Shown piece after piece: positions 32,261-46,196 of a DNA stretch of 64,000 nt (the stretch's first letter is position 1; every line of letters starts with the position of its first letter). The translations under genes and the position numbers were made by a program. Below the pieces are notes generated by a model. It saw nothing but the letters and a program-made list of their open reading frames with translations. It ran no database searches and was not told the origin of the DNA. The stretch spans positions 762,502 to 826,501 of the forward strand of contig MNCI01010504.1 in NCBI GenBank assembly GCA_015680685.1. The letters are read 5' to 3'. The stretch comes from Gnetum montanum (Eukaryota > Streptophyta > Gnetopsida > Gnetales > Gnetaceae).

Positions 32261-34832
32261 ACAAAATCTTGTATGCTCTAAGTCCGTAGTGTTAAAGAGG
32301 GAAGGATGTGAGGAATTGATAGTGATGAAACCTTGCTAATTGATGGTCTATATATTCTTTTTCTAATTTAGATGTCATAGGTATAGCATACTTATTCTCA
32401 TCAAAATGATATCAGGTCTTCATTGACAATCTAGCATAGACAACACCTCTGTTGATTGATAGAATCTAGACATGTTTTCTTCAATACAATAGCCATTCAT
32501 AAGATGATCAAGTTTAGGCTTCAGGAGTTCTACTTAAAGCATGGATTGAGCTGCTCTATTTGGTGGAAGCACAATATTTCCTTGTAAGTCCATTTACTAG
32601 AATTATCCATCATGATGAAACACAAATGTAAAGTAAGGAAGATAAGGATCTTGGGGGACTTAAGAGATCCTCACTTGTAACGATACACATCAATCATCAT
32701 TAGCATCATTTTTTTCATTGCCCCCTATAGAATTTCTTGATTATGATTGGTTGTTAGATTTGTAAGAAGCATGCATGATTCAATTAGTATGTATAACTTA
32801 ATTAATATTAAATAATTTATAAATTAAATTGTTAAAGCTTTAATAAGAATTATGTGTAATGCTAACTAACTAAACTCAACTACTAGCATTATCCCCACTA
32901 ATGGTGGTAAATGATGAGCAACAAGTATGTCCCATGCTCCACCATACATGGTACAAGTGTTGTAGCAGCTTGTGTCATAATCTATGGATGAAGTAGCAAT
33001 AGCATTTAGTCTCATTAAGTAATTGTAGATCATTGTCTTCTTAGTCTTCTTACATAAACTAATAATTGGAGATAGTGCATTAGTGACATAGATGGGTGCA
33101 TAATATAATATAAATATAGGTTTTAAGTGACAATTCTTTTTTCATAAATACAAAGTTAGTACTCTTAGTGTTCATTTTGGAAGTAAAAGGTTTATTTTGA
33201 AAGCATGATGATGATGATTATATATAAGAATGTATCCCATCTATAAATATATCTAAACAAACTCCAATGAGCAAAGTAGAAAATTGAATCCTACCAACCT
33301 ATATTTAGGATTGTTATTTATTTTAAAAGATAAGTAAATGCTAAGATAACTCTTAGGTACCAAAGACACAATTAATTATTTTTCATAAATTAAATTTGGA
33401 TTTAAAATCAAAAGATTATTTAAAGAGAATGGACATAGGAAAGTGGATTTTCTAATAGCGTGTAGTCTTGGTGAAAGTATTTTTTTACTAAAAGAAATAT
33501 TCATTATAAATGCTTAAAATGAAAACTATAAATAAAAAATTTATATAATTTTAGTAATAGTATGATGCGGACATAGAACCAGAAACCATTACCCTTTTGT
33601 CAACATTTTATTTATTATATGTGGTTTTTAATTACATAATTATTTTTATTCACGTGGTGCTATGTTAAGCAAAGACTGAAATAAATATAATTCAATGCAT
33701 GATTATGCACATTAAAAAATAAAAATAAAAAATAACTGGCATAGTTATTTCTTGTTGTTGCATTAAATTTGTAGAAAATAATCTTGAGTGCAGGTTCTTT
33801 CCCTTTGCACAGATTATTTTGTTCTTTGAAAAATGGTTTCTCATACATCAATCATCTCATCCATGATTTTCAGGGTAAAGAAGGCTCATTACCATGAATT
33901 GCTGAAGAGACAAATAGAGCAGTCCTATCCTATTAAAAGTAGAATTCTTTGTTCTTTTTAAAATTTATCTTTTCTTTGTTCTTTTTAAAATTTATCTTTT
34001 CAATATTTCAAAATTTTCAGGTAATAATTTATTTCTCATAGTCACCTGGTTTAACCATCTGTAATCTATGCATAGCCACCAAAAAATTCAGAAGTGTTAG
34101 AAAATTGATGTGTTGATATAAAATTTGAAGAGCAGGGAGAGAAAAATTAGCGTTGACTTGAACTTCGAAGACAATAAAACTGGGCTGCTCGGTTTACACA
34201 TTTTAAACCCGCAACGAAAATACCGCTTTGATTCTTACAACCGAGGTTGACGCGAATGTTTTACCAAAATCGGAGACTTATACCATAATCGAGATTTCCC
34301 TGCCACCAACTACATTGGTCTTGGACCAGGATTTTTAAACTTCTATAAAGATACTTACATTCTAAAATCTTAATTCTAAGAGTTTATTTTTAAGTAAGAA
34401 TTATAAATAAATACTAAAATTTTTAATATTAAAATGAAAGAGTCTTTTCCTTGGAACCCTTGGAACCCTAGGAGATTGTTGGCTATTTCATATATTTTCT
34501 TTAACCTCCATACCAAAATTGTTTAAAATGTGAAGAATGACTTCTGTTATTAAAACCCAAGGTAAATTCCTCATTATTTTGTAACTTATATTGCCTTCTA
34601 TTTTTAATTAAAGGTTTATTTCTTTCAATTACAAAATTGTGGAGAATTTACTTTGAACTTTAAGAAGAAAGCTTGGTTTATAACAAAAGGTAAAATAAAA
34701 TATTTCAGTATCCTCATTCCTTCAATAAAATGTAGCTGGGAAAATTCAGTTTCTTATATAATTGATAGTATTCAGGCTTAATTTTTTATCTTTAATTTGT
34801 TAAGAAAAATTAATTGTAAAAACTGAACCATG
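32261..34832. other. No gene recognised in this part of copy A
   Basis: AT-rich with short simple repeats. The tandem phrase TTTGTTCTTTTTAAAATTTATCTTTTC at 33,950-34,000 is doubled here but single in copy B. Copy B carries small insertions that A lacks (near 57,865-57,900, 58,215-58,340 and 59,020-59,100). Confidence 0.5.
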
Positions 34833-35143
34833 TTATATATGATTTCTACAGAAGAAAAATGAACTCAAAACCAAAATAAGTGTTGATGGGAAACAATTAG
34901 ATGGTGCCCATAATTTGAAGAAATAGAGAGAATATATATTGAAAGAGTAAAGCCGTAGATGTTGATGTGATGCAATCAGATGTTGCCCAAAGAGGAGATG
35001 ATATTTATTGAAAGAAATGAAGCCGTTGAGCAAGGTAGTGGTATTACTAGTGGTTGGATTACTAGAATTCAAAACATGAAAGGAAGGATGCTCATGGATT
35101 GCAGAATATCATTATGATCATGCATGTGAACTCTGAGGCTAGT

Positions 35144-35389
35144 TCATCCTGGCTGCTCATGCCGGTGTGGACATGGAGTTGACACACAGCCATGTCCGTT
35201 GCAGCAGGGTGAGCATGCACTGTGTGGAGCATTTCGCACCTCTGCCCTTGCCCACTTCTTCATCATATGCATAGGCATAGCCTTATTATTATTATAGCTG
35301 CTGCTGCTAATGCCAGCACCTTCACCAATTTGAGCTGCACATATCAACATCATGATCAACATTGAACCAGTTACCATTCTTACATTCAT
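35144..35389 (-). CDS. Small secreted cysteine-rich peptide, copy A
   Basis: 81 codons, intact. Residues 1 to about 24 form a signal peptide with hydrophobic core MLIMMLICAA and a small-residue cleavage site near GEGA-G. A Ser/Asn/Met-rich segment (SSSSYNNNKAMPMHMMKK) follows, then a C-terminal domain with Cys at 59, 62, 63, 68 and 73 (CSPCCNGHGC...C) next to several His. Predicted to be exported to the apoplast; role unknown. Five mature cysteines do not fit defensins, LTPs, EPF or RALF peptides. The copy B gene is identical base for base over the whole frame, while flanks further out differ. Promoter-like sequence (CTATTTATAC, minus strand) lies about 130 bases upstream. A decayed paralogue sits about 800 bp upstream on the same strand. 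Confidence 0.75.
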   Translation of the reverse strand: MNVRMVTGSMLIMMLICAAQIGEGAGISSSSYNNNKAMPMHMMKKWARAEVRNAPHSACSPCCNGHGCVSTPCPHRHEQPG

Positions 35390-36187
35390 GCTTGAGATTG
35401 CAGGTAAAGAACAAGGATACTACAAACAGGATTTGTATTTGTAATAATCTTAGCTCAATCAGAAATGAATCAAAGGAAGGACAATATAAGTTTGGGATGA
35501 ATACTCGAGCCTTTGATTGATGATGTATAAATTAGTTGCACGGTTTCTTGTTTCTGCTGCCGTCTGTGAGGGTCTTTTGTTGATTTTCCAGTCTTCTGCG
35601 CAATTCAATTCAAAGAATGGAAATTCATGTAGAATAGAACCTACCTGTTCCTCCATTGATATACCAAGGTTGGTGGGTGAAACTGCATGCTACAAATGCG
35701 ATTCTTTCGTTTTCATTCACAAGGGGCTGATGTTAGCAACTAAAATATATAATGATCTTAAACAAAGGTTAAAAGGAAGGTGAACAAAACCATTTTAGTC
35801 AAGTCATTAACCTTAAAATGAGAACACTCCGCAGCTAGTCAACCGCATCATCCCATCAAAAATTCCATATCTTATTAAAATCAATTTATCTGAAGAATAA
35901 AAAGATAATTAAGCCCTATTATGTTGTAGGTTTTGAGTTTGAGAACTAATTGTTTCTGGAGTTGCATGTCTGTACGAAAATATGTTGCAGCCAGAGACCA
36001 ATTGTAGATGACCGTGCATAGCTTTCGAACTCTTGTACTTGAGGCTACAGAACAGTTGTAGTTGCAGTAATTGTTGAAGCAAATTTTGAGATAAGAAAAG
36101 CTTTACAACTTACAGAGCTGATTAAGTAGGACAAATAGAATAAGGCTCAAGAGCTGTAATGGAATAGGCTTAGAATCCTACGCTATT

Positions 36188-36336
36188 ACCCTTCGTATTC
36201 ATATGCATCTTATTACTATTATTGCGGTTGATGCTGCTTTCATCCTTGTCATTCACGATGATGTTGTTAATGCAAGCACCTTCAGCCATTCGAGGGTATC
36301 ATTGTCAGCACCGGTCACCATTTTCATGCTTACCAT
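36188..36336 (-). pseudogene. Decayed paralogue of the secreted peptide, copy A
   Basis: Minus strand, starts MVSMKMVTG like the peptide gene (MNVRMVTG), then loses frame through a deletion in the signal-peptide core. A downstream frame still has the paralogue's tail: ESSI-type stretch, Asn run and MHMNTK before TAA-TAG. The 5' flank also matches that of the live gene (CATCCCAAA...TTTCTGATT). A tandem duplicate that died. Confidence 0.6.
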
Positions 36337-36339
36337 TAC

Positions 36340-38035
36340 AGGTAGAAAACAAGGATACTGAAAACACGATGGATGTTTGCATTTTGTAATAATATCAGCT
36401 TAATCAGAAAAGAATAGTTTGCGATGAACACTGACGTTTGTGATGGATGGTGTACAAATACATTAATACTTGCAGGGTTGCTTGCCTTTGTAGCCGCATG
36501 GTCTTTAAAGGGTCTTTCATCCGGAGAGTAGGTAAAAGGAAACAATAATGTATGGTTTTTGCCAGTTGCTAGTTGTTGTTAACTAATGTTAATTGTAATA
36601 ATATCTATAATAAGTTACTAAATGAAACAATTCTTCTTAAAATATTACAAACTATAATTAAGGGCAATAACGAAAGTGCCTAATGGTAGGCACTAGATTG
36701 GCCTAGGATGTGGAATCTCATTTTTCTCAATTTGCTTTTCCTTTATGTTTGTCACTTAAGGAAATATCAGAAAATGAGAGTCCATATCATAGGGGAAGGC
36801 CAATCTAGGGCCAAAGACAAGGCACATTCAATATTGTCCTTCACCAAAATTTACAGTATTTTAATACAAATTTTTCTTTTTGTAATTTACTATAGAGATC
36901 ATTACAATTGACAACCTTGGTTGGTAACAACTAACAAAAGTTGGCAACAACAACTTGGCAACATAAATATTTTCTAAAGTTATAATAGTTGCTACCTAGA
37001 CAATTGCCAATTGCCAATGATACATTTTTATTTTCTTTTTGCCATTTAACACTTTCCTCAACTATGCATAAATTTAGTAATGCTCAAGTTGCTACTACTT
37101 TTAGGTTACGTACCTTCTTTTCTCTTTAATGGTCATTTTGTCAAGGTGGTCCTCTCTAGCTGCTTATATTTTTATTGTTGATGTAGAATTTCTTTCACAT
37201 AATCTCATTATAATCTTTGAAGGAATATTAATAAGGAAATTTTAGTTGAGAATTAAGCAATTGCTTAACATGCACTTTTTAGATGATTCTTTTTTTATGA
37301 TCAGTAAGTCTCTCCAATATATCAATACCCTTTTAGATAGAGTCATGTTTTCTATTATTTACCATAATTGAAATATTAATGAGTGGGTTATTGTCAAGCT
37401 TTGAATAAATATTTTGTTCTTTTTTATAGCTGTGCATATATATTAATTTTTTTCTTTTATTAGTTCTACCTTTATGGCTAGGCATTGGCCAAAGGCTAGT
37501 TGAGGGTTGTGTTAAATCTTGATTTTCTTCAATTTTTAATGTTATGAACTAGTATTTTTTTTTTTACTATTTTCATCTATCAAAGATAATCAATTTTGGA
37601 AATATAATTTAATAAGTATTAATCTCTCTTTTAAGTTTATGTATCGTAGGAAATTGCAATAGTGATAGAGATCAATATCGATTATATTGATTATAGTTGT
37701 TATATATTTAAAATGTTTTCTCTTTTTTCCTTTATTTCTAAAAGTAGCCATTATCTACTACATATGAAGTGGCCATTAACTGTAATGCTATTTATTCTCT
37801 CTCTAACATTTGAGAAATCAATTGAAATTGATGATAAATCTAGTATGATTCGATATGTCTTGTAAAGAAAAGTTATGCAATTTATGAATGATAAAACATC
37901 TAATATTTGTCATTAAATAGCTTTAACATTGTAATACATCTTCTAATAGATTCTATTTCCAAGAACTGATATCAACCTTTAACCTCTTTGATGAGTATCC
38001 TAAGAAATAACTTAAGATTTTACTATTTATTCTTA
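36340..38035. other. No gene recognised
   Basis: End of copy A and a short stretch beyond it. Around 36,905-37,020 the words TTGGTAACAAC and TTGGCAACA recur several times, also in copy B (61,740-61,850). Homology to copy B ends near 37,690. Confidence 0.5.
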
Positions 38036-39100
38036 ATACTCTACAAGATGTAAGCATTGTGAAAGACTTCCAAATGATCTTGAGGATCTACGTTATAGCC
38101 TCCCTTGAATTTAGTAATGTTATTTATATAAAGTCAATTGATGCAACTATCCCTATGATGCTTGGTTGGAATATAGAAAACTTTATTTATATTAATCATG
38201 CTCCTTATTGCTAGAAGAGGTTTGTCATAATCATCACATTTATCATGGTCCTTATCAAGACTATGAGCCCTTTTATGTTGTCTACTTTGCCTTCTTCATT
38301 TATGTGTTCTCCATCTTGTTTGCTATTTTTATCTTATCCATCATTCCTACCTTCATCCCTATTATGATCTCTTCTATTACCTTCATTGGATTGTCTATCA
38401 TTATTCCTTCTTCCTTGGTAACACTCATTCTCATTAAAGTTTTGTGATGAGGATTGTGAGGATTTTGGAAAATTAGGAGAGCCATACCAACTTGCTTTCC
38501 TGCCATTACCCCTTTAGTTATCTCTAGGTGGCCTACGAGAAGACTTAGCTCTAGAGGTTCTTCTTGTGTTGGATTCTATTATCTCCTATTCTTGGTTGCT
38601 TACAAAGACTGCATGTAGCCTTGAGTTTATCATGTCTTCTATAATGAATTGATAAGGATTTTGAAAATTGGATTAATCTAAGTGATAGAATATGTTCTCC
38701 TTTTATAATTACAATATCAATGAGATGGTATCCCCTTTTCCCTTTGTTGCTTCATGGTATGTATTCATGAAATGATCTTTGCAAAGTTGGACATTATTAA
38801 CTAGTAGGATCTAGACATTTCATTAACCACCTTATAGTTAATAACAAATGCTTCTAGCCTAGTTCTCATCAATGCTACCATGAACATTAATGAAGCTCAA
38901 TGATTAGGTAGCAACATAATGTTACATTCTAAGTCCCTTCATATTATTTATTTTTCCTAGTGAAGGATGAAGGTTATGTTTGAACAGGAAGGATGTGAAT
39001 TCTTGTAGATGATCCTAACTTGATGGGATACATAGTCATCATTTCTTATTATCCTATCATTCATCATCATAGAATTGTTAGTAGGTGGAAATTGTTTCTA
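38036..39100 (-). pseudogene. Third gag remnant of the Athila/Tat-like family
   Basis: Minus strand ITKFKGGYNVDPQDHLEVFH, NAYIL-stop-SIK (38,037-38,125) matches the gag remnants in copies A and B, followed upstream (to about 38,570) by the same acidic/Ser-rich N-terminal part. It comes from a separate insertion of the family. Hydrophobic frames on the other strand here are shadows. Confidence 0.55.
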
Positions 39101-40600
39101 CAAGAAGAATATATTTTGGATTACTATATGTGTGGTAATTAAATAATAATAATATTTTAAATAGATAAATTATTAAATCCTAAGAATAATCATAAATGAT
39201 TTAACTAATCTATATCACTAGCACTAGTTCCAGGCAATGATGCTAATGATGAGCATTAAGTAGTTTCTCTATCTAAAAATATAAATTACAAGTGTTTGCA
39301 TATGACCTAATTGTAATATTTGGACTCAACTAGTGGAGTACCTAGATCATTGATTATGATCATAGATCACTACCTTCCCAAAAATACTCATGTGGTTCTT
39401 AATATGTATGGTTAAGTATAACTAAGATGTACGGTCTAAATGTTAATGTCACCAAATATTAAAATTACTAATTAATCAAATAACAAGAAAATAAATCCTA
39501 ATCTAGCCTAGGAAATGAGTAGTCATTCCCAACTTGCCATGCACATCAAGAACTTAGACAAACATTATTAGATTACCAATTGTTCCACTAGCAGTTTTAC
39601 CAAACGTTAATATATTTATGTTCAAAGTTTCCTGTACTCATTTTATATAACTAATATGCAATTAATCATAAATTATTAACTAATTATATAAATGTTAAAT
39701 AAACAAAAAAAATTACACTTAAGAAAATATTAACCTATGTCAAACTACTTCAATGAAGTTAAATTACTCTTGATCTTATTGTCATTCATGAAAATTTGTC
39801 TAGATATATTATCACTCAAATAAGATTTTATTAATTAATTTACATTGACTTTACAAATACTCATTGATTATTTTAACTCTATGATAGAAAACTATAAGAG
39901 CTTTCCTATACAAACTAATCAAACAATACTATAAATGTAATTAGTGGCACATTTATATAAACATTTATTAACAATGAGTTAATGCTAATGCATTGATATT
40001 GTCAAACCTACATCAATGTTTATGCATTGATGTACTTAACTTTATGATTTTTGACAGAAAATGAGTGAGATAAGATCCATAAAATTAAATTTTGACAATT
40101 CAAATGAATCTAGTGATTAGATTCAATATGATAGTCCTTTGAATCTAGCAATGATCATATCATTGTATTAATAGTGCTTATAGGATTTTGCAATTTTATG
40201 AAAGTCCTTGAAGAGTATGGACTAGAAATAATCAACTGCATGAATTTTTATGGTTTTTCTTCTTCCTACATAGTGATTCCCATAAGATTCATTATGAAAG
40301 TCTTAAAGAATACTCAATTAGTTCTCCTTTGACATGCATCATTACACGAGTCCATCTACATAAATTTTATAGAGGTTTTCCTTTATTTAAACATATCATT
40401 TCATCTATTAGAGAAATTTTTGGATCATGCATTTATCTCATTTAGATGGAACTTTTTGTTTCTTATGATAGGCGAGATCATCAACAAACCATGAAGTGGT
40501 TGGTGATAAAGAAACTATAGTATTCTTTGTAAATCAAGTTTCATCAAGAAACTAATTATCCATCATTGTTATTCAATTTTCTTTCAATTTTTGTTATTTT
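39101..40600. other. No gene recognised
   Basis: AT-rich. An integrase belonging to the RT/RNase H just beyond would be expected here on the minus strand, but no conserved block can be read. Confidence 0.4.
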
Positions 40601-40639
40601 AAATTTTTATAAGATTATAAGCCACCGATTTACATGAGG

Positions 40640-42250
40640 ACTTATTGCTAGTTTATCCATTAGAAACTTGATTGCACTATGATCTGTTTATACAAATACT
40701 AGATATTCAGAAACACACTACCTAAACTTTTCAAGTGCATAAACCACTATTATCAACTTCTTTTCGGATGTGGTATAACTAAGTTATTTCCTATAATGCT
40801 TCTACAGGTATAGTGAATGTAGTATGGATATTTATAATCATCCATCTATATTAGCCTAGTTTATAATGCATAATTAAACATATTGGTCATGATTTTAAAT
40901 GATCTAGACCAATTAGGTTATCAAAGAATTGGAGTATCCATAATCTTTATCTTCAACATCTCAATTGAATTCTCACATTCATTGGTCTAAATGAATGGTA
41001 TATTATTCTTGGTGAGTTGTATCATTGACCATGTAATCTTAAAAAAATTCTTAATGAAGTGCCTATAGAATTTTCTATGTCCAAGAAGTGACCTCACATT
41101 CTTTAGTATTTGATTTCTTGGAGTGATTCCTTAGATCACCATGATAATTTTAAAATCCATCTCAATCTTCTTCTTTGAAATACACTACTTAAAAATAATG
41201 CCCTCCAGCATCAAGTGGCTTTTCCATTACTTTAGCTTTAGGTCTTTTCAACATATCTTTTTAAGCACTTGCTCTAAATGGTTTAGGGGTCAAAGAAATT
41301 AGTGAATAATTCATTAATAAAGACTTACCTTCATTATTAATTTACTTTTTAAAATGTTGAAAAAAGGGATTGGATCATTGCAGGGATTTTTTATATTCCA
41401 AATAACATCTTCCTATATGCAAAATTCCCTAAGAAACTGATGAATTTTTTTTGGTTCTAAACCTTAGGTGTAATCTAAATTTTATTATAGTAACTACACC
41501 ATCTAAAAAGTTGTTGTATTTATGTCTTGCAATAATGTCCAATACTTAGTTAACAAATGGTTCAAAAAATGTTCTTTAAAGATTATCATATTTAACTACC
41601 TTAATCCAATAAAAATTCAACATTTAACTCTCTTTTTATGTACAATAACAAGTGGGGTAACCCCATGCTATCAAAGATAGGATATATGTACTTGGATTTG
41701 AATAGTTTCTTAGTCTCTTGCTATGCAATATCACTAAGGTTTTGGTTAAATCTCATTAGAGTTGGTGCTTGGGCTTCATTGTAAAATCTTAGTATATGTA
41801 ATATTGACATATATACATGGATTAATATCTATAATTTCATTATAAGAATAGATAAAGAATGTAGATCATTTGTTGAGCACTTCAAGAAACTTCCACTTTT
41901 ATTTCTTGGTTAATTAGATATTCATGATCACCAATTTATCATTCTTCAAAAATACATATTCTAAAGATTCTAATAATCTTTTGAGCTTCGTGAGTTTAGG
42001 TGTTGGTTTCTCTAGAATTTTTAACTTTTTCTAATCAAGTTCTTTTCCTTTAATATGTCTTCTAGAGTAGGTTCAATCTAGAAATAAACCACCTTCAAGT
42101 ACTAAACTAGATATTATGCCAGAAATTTTTTTTACTAGAAAATAAGAAAACTAGTTATCTTTAATTAATTTATTAGAAGATTACAACTGGTTTATCAAAT
42201 CCCAAAAACATCCACAAACTTGTCAAACTCAAATGGTATTGTAGAACATG
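40640..42250 (-). pseudogene. RT and RNase H of the Athila/Tat-like element
   Basis: Minus strand, read through stops: KPTPKLTKLKRLLESLEYVF, LKNDKLVIMNI (the pre-RT block, about 41,900-42,010), then EIIDINPCIYVNI, a highly decayed palm, GITPRNQILKNVRSLLGHRK and FYRHFIKNFFKI (41,020-41,140), and RNase H EKKLIIVVYALEKFR...TDHSAIKFLMDKLAI (40,640-40,790). Together with gag and protease at 54.2-56.8 kb it forms one element split by the gypsy insertion. Confidence 0.75.
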
Positions 42251-42284
42251 AATCTCTAGAACTATACAATGGTTCTTCTCAATG

Positions 42285-43090
42285 CAAGAAACAACAAATA
42301 GAGAATCTCTTCCACAACCTAAGACTAAGATTTTAACTCACAAGTAAGACAGAAGAGAATAGAACATAGAGACCAACACACCATAAGTTGATCTTGGAGC
42401 TATAATTACCAATTTTACTCACTTGATGTGCTCATCCACTTTCTCTTACTCAGCTTTCCACTCTCAGGCTCTCTCTCTTACTCATTGTCTAATAATGGTA
42501 AAAATACAATAATATCGATCACAAACTAGAAGTCAAGAAACCTAGAAACCTTTCATCCACTCAACCTAAGGCTCTTTAGATGTTTTCCAAGTTCTCTCAC
42601 CTTCTCCCTAGCTATTTCTTTCCTTTTTCATTACATTTTCACTATTTCCTAAATTGGGATAGATGTTTTGGAAAGTATTGCCATTCATATAGGTCATATT
42701 TGACCTTGGAAAGATGTGTCTATATCAACCCAACTTTCAAATAAGACATCTACTATTTTTCCAAAAAATCTCTTCTAGTTTCCAAGACATCTCAAAAACT
42801 AGCAAGATGTCTTGCTTGAGACATTCCATTTTTAGTGGAGATGTCTTTTCTGAGACATCTCAGGTTCTATGAAGATGTCTCCCTTGAGATGTCTTCTTCT
42901 CAGTCAAGAGATCTCATCCAATAGGTTAGTCTAAATAAAAAGATATCTACTCTAAACTTCAAATGTCTCTTGTCACTTTCAGGCCCTATCCAAGGTTTCT
43001 TCTAGTCCTCCAAGATATCTTTCTAGTATTTGAAAGTTGAAAAATGCACACATAGAAATAAATAAGAAAACTGGAGGAGGTTTTCCTACA
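42285..43090 (-). repeat. 3' LTR of the split gypsy element
   Basis: Starts TGTAGGAAAACCTCCTCC at 43,090 on the minus strand. The far end is approximate because no clear CA is preserved. It contains at least ten GATGTCT/AGACATC words between 42,700 and 43,030. Confidence 0.8.
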
Positions 43091-43164
43091 CTAGATCTCA
43101 AATCCCTCAAAACATAAACTTATTTGAACAAGGGAGTAGGGATAGAAGTGAGTGCCTAGTTATG

Positions 43165-44401
43165 TGTGGATCATAGAACATGAGGGGGAGGGACGAATAA
43201 GTTCCTCAAAATCAGACCTTTATAAAACAAAGAACACACATGAATTTACATGGTTTCCCAACTTGGGTACCCAGACTTAGAAGGTAGATCACAAGCATAC
43301 CTCTAGACTTTGTTGCTGTCAAAATATGATTGAAGGAACCACATCCTTTATAGTCTTCAAGCCCTGCTCCAGATTTTTGCACCATAGCACTAATCACTCA
43401 ACATCATAAGATCCTATCAGGCTTGAAAATGTGGTTTCAAGGCTTCCACAACCTTTGCAATCTTGAGATTCACACTCAATTTTTGTACCATAGCACCAAC
43501 AACTCAATCCCACAAGATCTTGGCAAGCTTAAGCACATCAACCCCACACAACAACAAGAATAAGAATTACAAGGGAGAATTGTGACTTACTTTGTTGATC
43601 CTTGTACAATTAGGTATATTAGACTTTACAAAGCCAAAATGATAAAAGAATAAGGAGAAAAAAATAATTCAAATATTACAAATGATTGTACAATAGATAC
43701 AAGGCTTGCACATTCCCAATACACATCAAGTCTTCTTATAGCTTCCATGTTTCTAAATCCATCTTGGAACTCATGGAATAGCTAGCTAACAATCAATAAC
43801 AATAAGGGGAGATGTCTTTCTCATGCCTAAGAAGTCTCTCTAAATTTTCCTTCAATACTGAAAAGATGTCTTTGTTTCCTAAAAGATGTCTTCCTAGAGT
43901 CTCCATTCTAGAAGAAATATTTGTGTTTTGGAAGGTGTCATTCTAAACTTGGTTAGCATTCTGTAAAGATGTCTTTGCCTTGTGAAAGACAAATTTGTCT
44001 GAGAAAGGTATCTTGCTATTTTTGAAGATGTCTTTGTCTTAGTTCACTCCAATTCTGCCAAGACATTTACTACTTTCCAAAGATGTCTTTCTTCATCTTT
44101 CCTTATCTTTTGAATGCACCATTCGTTATCCATAATCTTGATGTTCTATATGCTTTGATGATGATAACTTTGCATGTACAACACTTGGTCCTTGTCCACA
44201 TTCTTTAGATGTTCATTTGAAGACCATGTGGATGACCTCCTTCTTGATCTCTAACCAGTTCATTCCTTGTTCTCTTTAGCTCATCTTGGTTTCTATGTAT
44301 GTAGTCCTACAAACATAATAACCATACAACCATGCAAACAACCCTAGACTCCATTTTACATAATGTTTTGACACATACCAAAAAACACAAAAAGGTTTAC
44401 A
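43165..44401 (-). repeat. 3' LTR of the copia-type element
   Basis: Pairs with 47,622-48,873. Six or more GATGTCT words between 43,810 and 44,100 (for example AAAGATGTCTTTG at about 43,862, 43,882 and 43,971). Confidence 0.9.
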
Positions 44402-44417
44402 ATCTCCCCTTTTTGGT

Positions 44418-46196
44418 GATATTCAAAACTTAAGAAAATGGATTAGTGATCATACAAATATAACCATACTACTCTCCCCCTTTTTGAATAGCAAAAAAAC
44501 GATGAAGGACACAAACTTGAGTAAAATAGATCAATAATTTGTAGATAATATGTAGAATCAAAAATTAGGACATAATCCCAAAAATATATAGTGAAGCAAG
44601 AGAATCAATTATTCAGCACCAATTTTCATGAAGAGGTGCCCCTTACTTGTCAAGAATGGGTCCAAACCTCCCAAGGGATATTCAAACTTTAAGCATGAAG
44701 TGAAGTATAAACTTTGAGGATCAAGTAACCTAGCTCTAAATCAAGAAGTCATTAGTAGTACATGGTGTTTTTCATGTTCAAATATTCTCCAATAAAACAT
44801 CAACAAAAATTGACATATTTTTATGATAAGAAGAATATAACAATACATATTCATAATTTGAAATCACCCATGCCAAATACAGAATCACAAGGAAAACTAT
44901 CCAATGGATGAGTCAATTAAAGCTGTAGATACTTTGCCAAAGAAGGAATGATCATAGTCATATTCTTAACATCAACTCAAAGAAATAGGTAATTCTTGCT
45001 TTAGCTTATAATTGAATATTGAATAGGTGAGCTATCAGTTCAAAAACAAGAAGGACCAACAACAAAAATTAATGCTAAAGATCAAAGATATATTGTAATA
45101 GAAATGATGGCATAATGAATATCTAGATTCAATCAAAAGAAATCATTAATAGAATATAAAAGCCATGAGAGAAACATGCATATATTGCTTTGGACAAGGC
45201 AATACACCAAACACAGCCATTTACCAAAAACCACTTTGTCACCCCATCAAAGTGTAAAATACCTCTTGAAGACTTTTCCTTGCTCAAGACTCCAAGAACT
45301 CCCCCTACATTGGTATCGTCCAAGATGATTGAAGAGTAGGCTCCTCCTACACATGTGTTTCTTATCTTGAACCTTTATGCAAATATCACAAAAATACTAT
45401 AACTATAGGTTAATGCTAAGCTCATTTGCGGACATATGAGTTTTCAACCAGTGTTATTAATAGAATTTTTAGAGGTTTATCTTATCTAGAAATGGAAAAA
45501 ATGTCCCGAAGACTTTGAGCATAGAATCATCATAATAATTTTAGATTAAGGAAGACTGAATTGCAAGAGAGAAAATTAAACTATAATTCTTATAGGATAA
45601 AGATCCAAGGGAAATTATTACAAGTGCTATTATAAATCTTCACAAAACCAATTATATCAATATTATGAACATAAGAAATTCTCAAGATACTTATTCCACC
45701 ATGTTTTTTCTAGACAAGCCATAGATAATTTTGGACTTTCTCATATACTATCTAATTAACTAGAAAGCAAAGAGATAGAAACTTACCTTGACTTACCTTA
45801 ATTGCTGATAAAATAAGAAGATTAATGGAGTTTGAGGGGAGGTCCCCTATCATGAAGTATCTTCTCATCCTTAGGTTCTCTTTCATTAGATCATGTATGT
45901 GATGTCTCTATTTGTTTATGTTCCTTGTGATAGAACTCTGGATTACTTTTTGCATTATTTTCAATACTCCACTTCCCTTCATTCTCACTCATTGGTACCT
46001 ATAAAAATTCCTTACCAAAGCCATTTTAACAAGACCAAGAATTAATCTTATTTTGATTATCATAGTTAAGAGTTTTCATAACACCACAATTTTTACATAT
46101 AAACATAATCTCATCCTTATGATCAAAATTATCAAACCTTACTATGCTTGACTTCAAGCTTGAGACTTCAAGTATGACTTCCTTTGAATTTTTTAG
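44418..46196. other. Internal region of the copia-type element without genes
   Basis: Lies between the gag stop and the polypurine tract where pol would be in a complete element. No RT, RNase H or integrase block is readable on either strand. Confidence 0.6.

Larger units (their letters stand above)
26276..37690. repeat. Segmental duplication, copy A
   Basis: About 11.4 kb in direct orientation matching 50,738-62,531 from GGGTTTCATTATCT at the left to GAGATCAATATCGATTATAT at the right. Contents in order: truncated gypsy pol/gag and LTR, protease and gag remnants of an older element, then the secreted-peptide gene and its decayed paralogue. Most of it differs from copy B by roughly one base in ten to twenty plus small indels. 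The stretch around the peptide gene is almost identical. Confidence 0.92.

Noticed and set aside
34833-35072. 79-codon minus-strand frame next to the peptide gene, also at 59,598-59,837
   Set aside because: Conserved only because the surrounding DNA is nearly identical in both copies; it lies in the 3' flank of the peptide gene and shows no domain or signal peptide.
35459-35783. Frames on both strands upstream of the peptide gene
   Set aside because: They overlap each other and the presumed promoter/5' leader, and their counterparts in copy B are disrupted by indels.
38208-38447. Hydrophobic 79-codon frame resembling a membrane protein
   Set aside because: Antisense shadow of the charged gag remnant; Lys/Asp/Glu-rich codons read backwards give Phe/Leu/Ile.
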